A stretch of DNA of 64,000 nt from Myxococcales bacterium (lineage in GTDB: Bacteria > Myxococcota_A > Polyangia > Nannocystales > Nannocystaceae). Each line of letters starts with the position of its first letter. Within the stretch, counting starts at the first letter, position 1. Where the stretch lies: the NCBI GenBank assembly GCA_020633315.1, contig JACKDV010000014.1, positions 124,001-188,000 on the forward strand, read 5' to 3'. Positions 24,751 through 32,316 of this stretch are shown in pieces. The notes under the pieces are model-generated. The model was not told the DNA's origin. It did not search any database and saw nothing but the letters and a program-made list of their open reading frames with translations. The position numbers and the translations under genes were made by a program.

Positions 24751-27042
24751 ATGCACGCGTCCGTCTCGCCGAGGCATCGCCGCCCCCCCCGAGCGACCCG
24801 CGGCCTCGCCCCCGCCCTGCTCTGGCTGCTGGTGGCCTGCCCCGCCTCGAGCGGCCCTGCCTCCGGCGGCGGCACCACGGCCCCGCCCACGGCCCGCCCC
24901 GGCGAGGGCCCGGTGGTCGAGGTGGCGGTGGGAGGCGGCCACGCCTGCGCGCGCCGTTCCACCGGACAGGTCTACTGCTGGGGGCGCAACGACTATGGCC
25001 AGCTCGGCGACGGCACCACCACCGATCACGCCGAGGCGGTGGCCGTGCTCAACATCCGCGACGCCGTGGAGCTGGCGCTGGGCCACGACCACAGCTGCGC
25101 GCGCATGAGCACCGGCCAGGTGATCTGCTGGGGACGCAACGACACGGGGCAGCTCGGCGACGGCGGCGGAGGGCCTCGCTCGCCCCGCGCCCCGCGACCG
25201 GTGTCGGTGCGCAACCTGAGCGACGCCACCTCGCTGGTCAGCGGCAACGATCACGCCTGTGCCCTGCGCAAGACCGGCTCGGTGGTGTGCTGGGGCGACA
25301 ACCGCCGCCGACAGCTCGGCAACGAGGGGCGCGCCTCGTGGGTGGCCCCGGTGGGCGTGCCCGACCTGGCCGGCGTGGAGCAGCTCGCCGCCGGCGAGGC
25401 CCACACCTGCGCGCGCCGGACCCAGGGCAGCGTGCTGTGCTGGGGCGACGGTCGCTTCGGCCAGCTCGGCGACGGCAGCAGTGGATCGAGCGCGGCTCCG
25501 CGGGCGGCGGCGGGCACCGAGGGCGCCCGCACCCTGGTCGCCGGCTCCAACCACAGCTGCATCGCCCGGCCCTCCGGCGAGGTGGCCTGCTGGGGCGCCA
25601 ACGCGGCGGGGCAGGTCAACGGCACGCCCGGCGACGCGGTACGCCGTCCGGCGTCGGTGTCGATCGGCGGCATCGTGGAGCTCGCGGCCGGAGAGGCCCA
25701 CACCTGCGGCCGCGCGGGCGATGGCACCGTGCGCTGCTGGGGCAGCAACCAGCAGGGCCGCCTGGGCGACGGCACCACCGACGCCCGCAGCGGCGCGGTC
25801 GCGGTCGCGGGCCTGGCCGGCGTCACCGATCTCGACGTGGGCGAGGCACACGCCTGCGCGGTGGTCCAGGGGGGACGCGTGATGTGCTGGGGTCGCAACG
25901 ACGGCGGCTCGCTGGGCAACGGATCCCCCGGTCCCAGCCGAGACGGCGGGACCCTGCTCGCCCTCGACCTCGACGACGCGGCGGCGGTCGACACCGGCAT
26001 GGGCTTCAGCTGTGCCCGCCGCGAGTCGGGCCCGGTGGCGTGCTGGGGCGCCAACGATCGCGGCCAGCTCGGCAACGGCAGCACCACGGACGCCCGGCGC
26101 CCCGTGGCCGTCAGCGGCGTGGATCGAGCGGTGCACCTCTCGGTAGGCTGGTCGCACGCCTGCGCGGTGACCAGCCAGGGCGCGGTGATGTGCTGGGGCG
26201 ACAACGCCAAGGGCCAGCTCGGCGACGGCGGCAAGGCGGCCACGCGCCCGCGAGCGGTGGCGGTGACCGGCCTGCGCGACGCGGTCGAGGTGGCGGCGGG
26301 CCGCGGACACACCTGCGCGCGCCGTCGCACCGGCGAGGTGATGTGCTGGGGCGACAACGAGTTCAGCCAGGCGGGCGCGACCGCGGGAGGCCAGCGCAGC
26401 ACGCCCGGCGCGGTGGCCAACCTCCGCGACGCCCGGCAGCTCGCCGCGGGCGGCAGCCACAGCTGTGCGCTGCGGGCCAGCGGCAGCGTGGCCTGCTGGG
26501 GCCACAACCTCTACGGCCAGCTCGGCAACGGAGCCGGCGCCAAGGAGCTCGCCACGCCCATGCCCTCGCCGGTGGCGGTCGCCAAGATCACCGACGCCGC
26601 CGAGGTGAGCCTGGGCGAGACCAGCTCGTGCGCCCGCCGTCGCACCGGCGAGGTCGCCTGCTGGGGTCGCAACGACGTGGGGCAGCTCGGCGCGGGCACC
26701 GAGAGCGACTGGAGCACCCGCGTCCCCGTCAAGAACGTCGCCTCCGCCATCGGCCTCGGGCTCGGGCCCCAGCAGGCCTGCGTCGCCACAAGCAGCGGTG
26801 GGGTGCAGTGCTGGGGTCGCGACGACGTGGGGCAGTACGGCCGCGCGGGCCAGAGCCTGCGCACCCCGGTCGCCGTCCCGGGCGGTCCCAGCGGCGCGAC
26901 CGTGGTCGCCACCAGCCCCACCCACAGCTGCGCCCGCACCTCGAGCGGGCGCGTGGCCTGCTGGGGTGACAACGCCCGCGGTCAGCTCGGCGACGGCGGG
27001 ATCGATCACGAGTCGCGACCGGTGCTGGTCTCGGGGCTCTAG
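24751..27042 (+). CDS. RCC1-repeat lipoprotein, fourteen repeats
   Basis: The 763-residue product has a signal with lipobox L-L-V-A-C and a short Pro/Gly/Thr linker. It then carries fourteen RCC1-type repeats of about 50 residues, each closing in C-W-G followed by a variant of x-N-x-x-G-Q-L-G-D/N-G. Fourteen is twice seven, so two seven-bladed propellers are the simplest fold. Nearly every repeat has two cysteines (H-x-C-A-R and V-x-C-W-G), so one disulfide per blade is likely, as expected for an exported protein. RCC1-like lipoproteins are frequent in myxobacteria and probably bind surface ligands; no nuclear-type GEF role is implied. Its stop overlaps that of the next gene inside a single CTAG. 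Confidence 0.92.
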   Translation: MHASVSPRHRRPPRATRGLAPALLWLLVACPASSGPASGGGTTAPPTARPGEGPVVEVAVGGGHACARRSTGQVYCWGRNDYGQLGDGTTTDHAEAVAVLNIRDAVELALGHDHSCARMSTGQVICWGRNDTGQLGDGGGGPRSPRAPRPVSVRNLSDATSLVSGNDHACALRKTGSVVCWGDNRRRQLGNEGRASWVAPVGVPDLAGVEQLAAGEAHTCARRTQGSVLCWGDGRFGQLGDGSSGSSAAPRAAAGTEGARTLVAGSNHSCIARPSGEVACWGANAAGQVNGTPGDAVRRPASVSIGGIVELAAGEAHTCGRAGDGTVRCWGSNQQGRLGDGTTDARSGAVAVAGLAGVTDLDVGEAHACAVVQGGRVMCWGRNDGGSLGNGSPGPSRDGGTLLALDLDDAAAVDTGMGFSCARRESGPVACWGANDRGQLGNGSTTDARRPVAVSGVDRAVHLSVGWSHACAVTSQGAVMCWGDNAKGQLGDGGKAATRPRAVAVTGLRDAVEVAAGRGHTCARRRTGEVMCWGDNEFSQAGATAGGQRSTPGAVANLRDARQLAAGGSHSCALRASGSVACWGHNLYGQLGNGAGAKELATPMPSPVAVAKITDAAEVSLGETSSCARRRTGEVACWGRNDVGQLGAGTESDWSTRVPVKNVASAIGLGLGPQQACVATSSGGVQCWGRDDVGQYGRAGQSLRTPVAVPGGPSGATVVATSPTHSCARTSSGRVACWGDNARGQLGDGGIDHESRPVLVSGL

Positions 27043-27359
27043 CGCTCGCGTCGACGCAGCCGAGCCAGGCCGAGCATCGCGAGCACCAGCATCCCCGGCG
27101 CCCCGGCGCCGCCCTGGATCGAGCAGCCCTTGCTCTGATCGTCGGAGGTGCCCGACTCGCCCGAGCCTCCCTCACCGCCCCCGCTCGTGGTCGCGCCCTC
27201 GCCCTCGGTGGCGGGATCCACCGCGGTGTCGCCCACGGACCCACCATTGCCCGTGTCGCCCCCGCCTCCGCCGGTGTCGGCGGTCGAGGTCGCGTGGGCG
27301 GAGAGGGGCAGGGCCAACGAGCCCAGCGCACAGAGGAGCACACACAGTCGTAGGTTCAC
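27039..27359 (-). CDS. Small secreted protein with MYXO-CTERM sorting tail
   Basis: The 106-residue product has a signal peptide (C-V-L-L-C-A-L-G-S-L-A-L-P-L-S-A-H-A) and about 50 residues of Gly/Ser/Thr/Asp linker with no folded domain. A C-terminal tripartite tail follows: K-G-C-S, a hydrophobic span (M-L-V-L-A-M-L-G-L-A) and a basic end R-L-R-R-R-E-R. This is the MYXO-CTERM layout, in which the cysteine is processed and lipidated for outer-surface display. The protein may be little more than an anchored spacer. GTG 27359 is preceded by a TAGACT box. The stop shares CTAG with the convergent RCC1 gene. Confidence 0.82.
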   Translation of the reverse strand: MNLRLCVLLCALGSLALPLSAHATSTADTGGGGGDTGNGGSVGDTAVDPATEGEGATTSGGGEGGSGESGTSDDQSKGCSIQGGAGAPGMLVLAMLGLARLRRRER

Positions 27360-27366
27360 GGGCGCG

Positions 27367-27372
27367 AGTCTA
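27367..27372 (-). promoter_or_regulatory. TAGACT box (-10-like) seven bases before the 27359 start
   Basis: On the minus strand CCTAGACT is followed by CGCGCCC and the GTG at 27359. It is the third exact TAGACT in this position in the window. Confidence 0.4.
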
Positions 27373-27618
27373 GGCGGGAACCGAGCGCGAGTCTGCCGGT
27401 CGGCGCGGGAGCAACGATTCGCGACGACGAGCGGACGATCCTCACTCGGGACACGGAGCGCCGCGCAGCCTACGCGACACCCGGTCGACGGCGCTCCGCT
27501 GGCGTTCCACCTCGACGGTCAGCGCCGACGGGACGCACCCTCCTTCGAAGGGCTCCTCGACCGAGCGCTCATGGTGGCCTCGTCGCAGCGCGCCGGCTCC
27601 GACGCAGCTCGTTCCTGA

Positions 27619-27738
27619 GTGACCGCGCCCGCCCCGACGATTGCCTCGAGGTTTCGCTACCAGCGGCTGCGCAACGTCTCCCTCGCCGCGGCGCCCACCC
27701 GCGGGGGCGGCCAGATCGCCCTCACCATGCGCTTCTAG
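27619..27738 (+). pseudogene. Possible remnant of an outer-membrane barrel C-terminus
   Basis: The segment, directly after an in-frame TGA, would read F-R-Y-Q-R-L-R-N-V-S-L-A-A-A-P then G-G-G-Q-I-A-L-T-M-R-F and stop. Alternating residues ending in a terminal aromatic are typical of the last strands of an outer-membrane barrel. At 39 residues it cannot be a barrel itself, so it is either a decayed gene end or chance. Confidence 0.25.
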
Positions 27739-27783
27739 AGTCCCGGGGGAGCGCGCCTCGATCTACTCGTGTGGGCTCATCGA

Positions 27784-27818
27784 GCCGGCGCCCGCTCGTC
27801 GGGAGGGCGGGCGCCGGC
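27784..27818 (-). terminator. Perfect 12-bp hairpin after the release-factor-like gene
   Basis: GCCGGCGCCCGC (27784-27795) pairs perfectly with GCGGGCGCCGGC (27807-27818) around an 11-base loop. It lies 14 bases beyond the stop of the minus-strand release-factor-like gene. There is no T-tract. Confidence 0.65.
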
Positions 27819-27831
27819 ATCGACCTGGTCC

Positions 27832-28510
27832 CTAGGCGAGCCCCTCGAGCTGGCCCCGCAGGTAGTCGCGCAGCGCGATGGTCTTGCCGCTGCGGTGGTC
27901 GGTGACCGTCCCGCGCTGCATGGCGATGGTGCGCACCTTGTCCCCCCGCATGCCGGAGCCCACCTGGGACCGGCGGCGGGCGTTGTGGCGCGCGCTCGCC
28001 CCTTCGTCAGCCCGCTGCTGCAGCCGCGCCCGCAGCACGTCGAGGGCGTGCTGGCGGTTGACGTGCTGGTTGCGTCCACCGTCGATGCGTACCCGCACCC
28101 CGGTGGGGCGATGCACCAGCACCACCGCGGTCTCGGTCTTGTTGCGGTGCTGACCGCCCTTGCCCGAGCCACGGGTGAAGGTCTCGTCCAGGTCACGCGG
28201 ATCGACCCGCACCTTGCCCGCCTCGGGCTCGGGCATCACCGCCACCGTGATCGTGCTGGTGTGCACCCGCCCCCGCTTCTCGGTGGGCGGCACCCGCTGG
28301 TAGCGATGGCCGCCGGGCTCGTGACGAAACAGCGCCGCCGCGCGCGGGCCTTCCACGCGCAGCAGCAAGAAGCCCGGGCGTCGCTCGAGCAGCTCGGCCT
28401 CAAAGGCGCTCCCGCTCGACGAGTCGGGCGTAGACCTTGAGGTGCTCCGCCACCAGGAGCTTGGCATCGGCACCGCCCTCGGCGGCTCGGATCTCCACGA
28501 AGATGGTCAT
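27832..28510 (-). CDS. Release-factor-like protein (PrfH-like) needing +1 frameshift
   Basis: A 36-codon first frame (M-T-I-F-V-E-I-R-A-A-E-G-G-A-D-A-K-L-L-V) ends at TGA 28400-28402. The +1 frame continues E-A-E-L-L-E-R-R-P-G-F and carries the rest, for about 225 residues. Class I release-factor features are clear: H-R-Y-Q-R-V-P-P-T-E (a P-x-T codon-recognition motif of RF1 type) and G-S-G-K-G-G-Q-H-R-N-K, holding the catalytic GGQ. The N-terminal alpha-helical domain of full factors is absent, as in PrfH. PrfH members act in ribosome rescue, often beside an RtcB ligase, but no rtcB is nearby. AGGAAGG precedes ATG 28510 by ten bases. The site resembles the RF2 autoregulatory slip; a simple mutation is the alternative. 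Confidence 0.8.
28400..28413 (-). promoter_or_regulatory. Candidate RF2-style +1 frameshift site
   Basis: The minus strand reads GGGAG CGC CTT TGA G. In prfB genes a Shine-Dalgarno-like run sits three bases before CTT TGA, where the ribosome slips +1 from CTT onto TTT. Here the run, the three-base spacing, the slippery CTT and the TGA are all present, and +1 reading restores the release-factor frame exactly. The base after TGA is G rather than the usual C. Confidence 0.6.
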
Positions 28511-28550
28511 GGTCAGTGTGCCTTCCTGCGCCCCTTCGCTCGGGGCACGG

Positions 28551-28615
28551 CGCCCGTGCCGGGACTCGCACCCGGCCTCCACCGCGGTGGCGCTCGACCG
28601 CCGAGCTCCACGGGC
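28551..28615 (-). tRNA. tRNA-like element lacking a normal anticodon loop (pseudo-tRNA)
   Basis: On the minus strand GCCCGTG at the 5' end pairs fully with CACGGGC at the 3' end as a seven-base acceptor stem. GCTC-GGCGGTC-GAGC forms a D arm. CCGGG-TGCGAGT-CCCGG forms a T arm with the right stem and loop length, followed by a discriminator G and CCG instead of CCA. The middle arm is CCACC-GC-GGTGG, leaving two bases where an anticodon loop needs seven. It is therefore a tRNA relic or a tRNA-mimicking RNA, not a decoding tRNA. It lies 41 bases upstream of the release-factor-like start on the same strand. Confidence 0.5.
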
Positions 28616-28804
28616 GTGATGCACGAGCGCTCTGGCGCCCGTGCGAGTCATCACCACGAGGGCTCAACGCCGACCGGGCGGGTACACCCCACGAGCTGCG
28701 ACCCCCCGAGCGGGGTGATGGGCAACAGCTACGAGCAGGGTGACCATGGGAGCGGCCTTCGAGGGACGGAGCATAGCCCCTGCCGCCCGGTCGGCAAGCC
28801 GAAA

Positions 28805-28889
28805 TCACGGCACGATCTTCACCACGTAGGCGAGGGCGTCGGGGGGAACGATCGGGTCGGCCACGTGGATCGTCCGCCCGAGCCGAGGA
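28805..28889 (-). other. Coding-like tail beyond the SIR2-CHAT stop, in another frame
   Basis: In the frame one base away from the CHAT gene, codons with the local G/C third-base bias continue for 28 codons past its TGA and end in L-A-Y-V-V-K-I-V-P. This reads like a real protein end. Either the CHAT gene lost its last residues to an indel, or this is the residue of an older gene. Confidence 0.3.
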
Positions 28890-30341
28890 TCAGTCCCGTA
28901 GCAGCCGCGACTCGAAGCGGGCTCCCGGGGCCGCCAGCTCCACGCTGCTGCACCCCTCCTCGTAGGCGTCGCAGAAGTCGAGCCCGGCCCCCAGCGCATC
29001 GTAGAAGCCGCGTGAGAACTCCAGCGCGCCGCGATCGCTGATGGGGCCGTCCATCGCCACCGTGAAGGGCACGAGCATCGAGGGGTCCTCGCCGGTGGCC
29101 AGCGACCAGCAGGCGTTGAGCACCACGCAGCGCAGCTCGCCGCGCGGCGGGGCGTAGCGGGAGAACAGCCGGGCCATCGCCTGGCGAGGGATCGGCACGC
29201 ACTCGCCCTGCTCGTCCTCGAGCAGCAGGCCGTCCTGCTCGCCGTGGCCGCTGAGGTGCACCACCTCGTACGGGGCGTCGAGCAGCGCCCGCCGCAGGTC
29301 GTGCACCGTGGCCGCGGTGCGGATCTCGAGGCGCAGGGCCTCGCGATGGCGGCTGCGCTCGATCGCCTCGCGAATGATCCGGAGCTCGCGATCGAGGCGC
29401 AGCGGATCGGTGCCCGAGGGGTTGGCGGCGAGGAACAACACCGAGAGCCCGCGGCGCTCGACCGCAGCAGGCGTGGGTGCGGGAGCAGGCGTGACCGCGG
29501 CCGGGCGGGTCACCACCACCGGCTCCGCACGCTCGGCCGCCTCGGCCGGGGCCGGCCCTCCCGCCAACGAGACCAGCGCCTCCAGGCAGCCCGCCTCGCC
29601 CTCGCAGGGGACGAGCTCCACCCCGGCGGCCGCGAGCTGCCGTCGACGGATCGGCCCCGCCTCCTCCGCGTCCACGATCGCCCAGTGCCGCGGCGGCTGC
29701 CCCTGCGCCAGCGCCTGCACCCGCTGCAGCAGCTCGCCCAGCACCGGCTCGTCCAGGCGCGTGCCCACGAACAGCACGGGGTGGGCCAGGAACAGGCTGC
29801 GGAACACCTCGCACTGCACCGGGTCGCGGTACAGCGCCCGCCCGAGCTGCTCGTCGGTGAGCACCCAGGTGCTGCGATCGCGCAGGGTGCCGTGCAGCTT
29901 GAGCAGCCAACCCCGCCGGCTCGCCAGGTCGGCCACCGGCCGCGAGTGCACCACCAGCTGCCCCGCGAACGCTCGCTCCACCAGGTGATCGAGGTTGGGG
30001 GTGATCACCCCGCGCAGCCGCTCTCGGAGCGCTGCGATCGCGGCCCCCAGCGGCGGCACGACGGCCTCGTCGTCGTCGAGCGTGCGCTCCACGATGCGCC
30101 CGAACGCGGCGGGGGTGAGCGCCCGCTCGAGCTCGGAGAGCACCGACGAGAGCTGGGGCCCCTGGGCAAGCTCCACCAGCTCGCGGTGCTGCCGGGCGCT
30201 CAGCATGACCTCGGCCTCCACCAGCAGCGCGTCCACCAGCTCCCGGCGCGAGGGCAGCCCCGCCGCCCGCGGCAGCGCCTCGCCCACGTAGAGTACCAAG
30301 GGAACGTCGAGGTCGCGTAGCTCGTCGAGGGCGCTGCTCAT
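28890..30341 (-). CDS. SIR2-like and CHAT protease fusion protein
   Basis: The 483-residue protein has an N-terminal SIR2_2-like domain: V-L-Y-V-G-E-A-L-P-R-A-A-G-L-P-S, V-I-T-P-N-L-D-H-L-V-E and L-L-K-L-H-G-T-L, with the Asn and His used for NAD chemistry retained. A Pro/Ala linker at about 280-300 follows. The CHAT cysteine-protease domain has the catalytic His in V-V-H-L-S-G-H-G and the catalytic Cys in V-V-L-N-A-C-W-S. CHAT proteases are activated by partner proteins and cut downstream effectors; bacterial SIR2 domains often deplete NAD in phage defence. The start overlaps the stop of the caspase-like gene as ATGA, so the two are made together. An abortive or stress role is inference. Confidence 0.88.
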   Translation of the reverse strand: MSSALDELRDLDVPLVLYVGEALPRAAGLPSRRELVDALLVEAEVMLSARQHRELVELAQGPQLSSVLSELERALTPAAFGRIVERTLDDDEAVVPPLGAAIAALRERLRGVITPNLDHLVERAFAGQLVVHSRPVADLASRRGWLLKLHGTLRDRSTWVLTDEQLGRALYRDPVQCEVFRSLFLAHPVLFVGTRLDEPVLGELLQRVQALAQGQPPRHWAIVDAEEAGPIRRRQLAAAGVELVPCEGEAGCLEALVSLAGGPAPAEAAERAEPVVVTRPAAVTPAPAPTPAAVERRGLSVLFLAANPSGTDPLRLDRELRIIREAIERSRHREALRLEIRTAATVHDLRRALLDAPYEVVHLSGHGEQDGLLLEDEQGECVPIPRQAMARLFSRYAPPRGELRCVVLNACWSLATGEDPSMLVPFTVAMDGPISDRGALEFSRGFYDALGAGLDFCDAYEEGCSSVELAAPGARFESRLLRD

Positions 30342-32161
30342 GGGTGCACGGGCTCCGGGTCGGGGGATCGTAGGGTGAGATCGAAGACGGCCCAAGCGGC
30401 CCCCCGGGCGTGCTCGGGCTTCTTGCCGCGCTGCGGCTCACGGATGAGACCCTGCAGCGCGAGCGCGGCATCGTCGTCGAGCGGGCGGCTGGCCACCAGG
30501 TGCTCGAGGCACTGCGGCCGCCGGCTGGCGAGCACCCACACGCTCACCGGCCCCTCCCCCGCGGCCATGCCCTCGGGCCAGCGCAGCTCGATGCCCTGCT
30601 CTGCTCGACCGAGGCGCACGCCCAGGGTCTCGCGATCACCGGGGCCGAGCTCCAGCCCCTCGGGCATGCGGGCGCTGAGCAGGTGCAGCCGCCCCGCGGG
30701 ATCGACCAGCAGCACCGCCACGAACCACGGCTGAGGCGTGCTGCCCTCGTAGCGCAGCTCGACGACGATGCGCTCGCCGGCCGTCAGCGACGAGCCGCTC
30801 TGCGGCCGCGGCTCCGGCTCGTCCACCCGCCGCCAGCTCCAGCGCAGCGGGCAAGGAGAGGGCCGCGGCTCGGCCAGGCAGCGCCGCAGGACCTCCAGCC
30901 TCGCGCGATCCTCCAGTATCGCCACCACGGCGGCTCGCCCCGCCGCATCGTCGGCTCGACACACGGGCGGGCGCGCCCCCTCGAGGTCCTCCACCGTCAG
31001 CGCCCCTTCGCTGGCCACCACCCGCGCTCGCGCAGGCCCCTCGCCCGCCGCCTCGATCCACGCCGAGGATCGCAGCGCCTCGAGCAGCGACGCCGGGACC
31101 TCCACGGGCATCGGCTGCGCCGTGCGGCGCAGCGAGGCCGGGCTGCCCGCAGGGAGCTTCCGGTCTGCCCCCGTCTCGAGCACCAGCTCGGCCCGGTTGC
31201 GCCCCACCGATTCCACCACGCCCTCGGCCAACACCTCGGGCCGTCCCTCGTCGTCCACCCTGGCTCCGTGCACGACCCAGCGATCGCCCGGGGCCACCCC
31301 CTGCTGCCAGCCCACCCGCAGCCAGCCGCGACCCTCGACCTCCCCGGGCAGGTACGGTACCAGGCCCGGCACCGCCACCGCCGCCGCCGAGAACAGCCGC
31401 CGCGCTCGCGGGCCCGCGAGGTTGATCCACTGCCCCTCCATGCCGAGCGCCGCGATCACGTGCTCGCGCATGCGCAGGCCGGCCGTGGCCCAGCACAGGC
31501 GCGTCCACTCGTCTCCCGCCTCGGCGAGCACCCCCAAGAGCGCCTCGGTGAGCCGCCCGATGTGCCGCCCGCTCCGCTCGGCCGCATAGGCCTCGCGCTT
31601 GGCCGACGCCCCGCACAGCCTCACGATGCTCGGGTGCGCGTCGAGGGCCAGGCGCACGCCCTCGACGGGCGCGAGCGCCTCGTGGACCCAAGGGCTCGCC
31701 TCCTCCACCCGCAGGTCCGAGGGACTCGGGTCGTCGTCGCGCCCCAGCTCGCCCGAGAAGCAGCAATCGAAGATCGCGGTCACGTTGCCGCAGCGCGCAT
31801 CCAGGGCGGCCAGGCGTCGCGAGAGCTCGTGGTCCAGCACCGCCTCCCACGGGCCGCCGCGGGTCTCCCGGGTGCAGGTGACGTAGCCCCGCACCTGGCC
31901 CTCCCAGGGCTCGGGGAGCCCGGTCAAGCGCACCCGACCGCCGTGCCCGAAGTAGTACACGAGCGCCGCGTCGCCGGGCTCGGCCGCCGCGATCAGCCGG
32001 TCGAGCCCGGCCAGGATCTCCCGGCGAGACGCACGAGGCCCCACCACCTTGGCCACCGAGGAGAAGCCCAGGCGGGCGAGCACGGGCCCCAGCCGCTCCA
32101 TGGCGAGGCTCACGTTCAGCCCCGATCCGGGGACACCGATGAGCAGGGCACGACGTCGCAT
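30338..32161 (-). CDS. Caspase-like (C14) protease with C-terminal DUF4384-like region
   Basis: The 607-residue protein starts with a caspase/metacaspase p20-like domain: R-R-R-A-L-L-I-G-V at the N-terminus, the catalytic His in Y-Y-F-G-H-G-G-R-V at about 69-77 and the catalytic Cys in I-F-D-C-C-F-S-G at about 130-137. The middle is beta-rich. The C-terminal part from G-E-R-I-V-V-E-L-R-Y reads like DUF4384, with L-V-D-P-A-G-R-L-H-L-L and V-W-V-L-A-S-R-R, a common partner of bacterial caspases. It is the first gene of a coupled pair with the SIR2-CHAT gene and is divergent from the kinase operon. Known bacterial caspases cleave after Arg or Lys; specificity is not readable here. Confidence 0.9.
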   Translation of the reverse strand: MRRRALLIGVPGSGLNVSLAMERLGPVLARLGFSSVAKVVGPRASRREILAGLDRLIAAAEPGDAALVYYFGHGGRVRLTGLPEPWEGQVRGYVTCTRETRGGPWEAVLDHELSRRLAALDARCGNVTAIFDCCFSGELGRDDDPSPSDLRVEEASPWVHEALAPVEGVRLALDAHPSIVRLCGASAKREAYAAERSGRHIGRLTEALLGVLAEAGDEWTRLCWATAGLRMREHVIAALGMEGQWINLAGPRARRLFSAAAVAVPGLVPYLPGEVEGRGWLRVGWQQGVAPGDRWVVHGARVDDEGRPEVLAEGVVESVGRNRAELVLETGADRKLPAGSPASLRRTAQPMPVEVPASLLEALRSSAWIEAAGEGPARARVVASEGALTVEDLEGARPPVCRADDAAGRAAVVAILEDRARLEVLRRCLAEPRPSPCPLRWSWRRVDEPEPRPQSGSSLTAGERIVVELRYEGSTPQPWFVAVLLVDPAGRLHLLSARMPEGLELGPGDRETLGVRLGRAEQGIELRWPEGMAAGEGPVSVWVLASRRPQCLEHLVASRPLDDDAALALQGLIREPQRGKKPEHARGAAWAVFDLTLRSPDPEPVHP

Positions 32162-32295
32162 GGGGTCGAGGGCCGGCAGCCCAGGCTAACACCCGCGTCC
32201 TCGCACGGCCTCCGAAATCCCACGCAATCGAAGCCGCGGCCGGGGTCACTCAGCCATTGATGACGCCTGGGCCCATGCCGCTGGCCCCAACGGGG

Positions 32296-32301
32296 TACGA
32301 T
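32296..32301 (+). promoter_or_regulatory. TACGAT -10 candidate for the kinase operon
   Basis: TACGAT lies 15 bases before ATG 32317. If used, transcription would begin at about 32308, so the ATG codons at 32260 and 32275 would lie outside the message. Confidence 0.3.
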
Positions 32302-32316
32302 CGGACCGGCTCGCGG

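Larger units (their letters stand above)
27360..27783. other. Gene-poor region with a possible gene remnant
   Basis: This stretch holds no intact gene I can support. The direct repeat gcgcgagtct occurs twice near its left edge. The plus-strand frame is open to a TGA at 27616 but reads as low-quality protein. The short segment after it (27619-27738) is the only part that looks coding. Confidence 0.5.

Noticed and set aside
19542..26969. A 2475-codon open frame on the plus strand
   Set aside because: It is antisense to DUF4388, priA and the FlhB-like gene and then runs out of frame through the RCC1 gene. Its product is low-complexity His/Arg/Gln/Gly, the usual shadow of high-GC coding DNA.
28551..28615. 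A functional decoding tRNA
   Set aside because: The anticodon loop has two bases instead of seven, so no anticodon can be presented, and CCA is not encoded.
28400..28657. A separate small gene ending at 28400
   Set aside because: Its last 36 codons are the N-terminal segment of the release-factor-like protein, and the upstream part overlaps the tRNA-like element. It is the zero frame of one gene.
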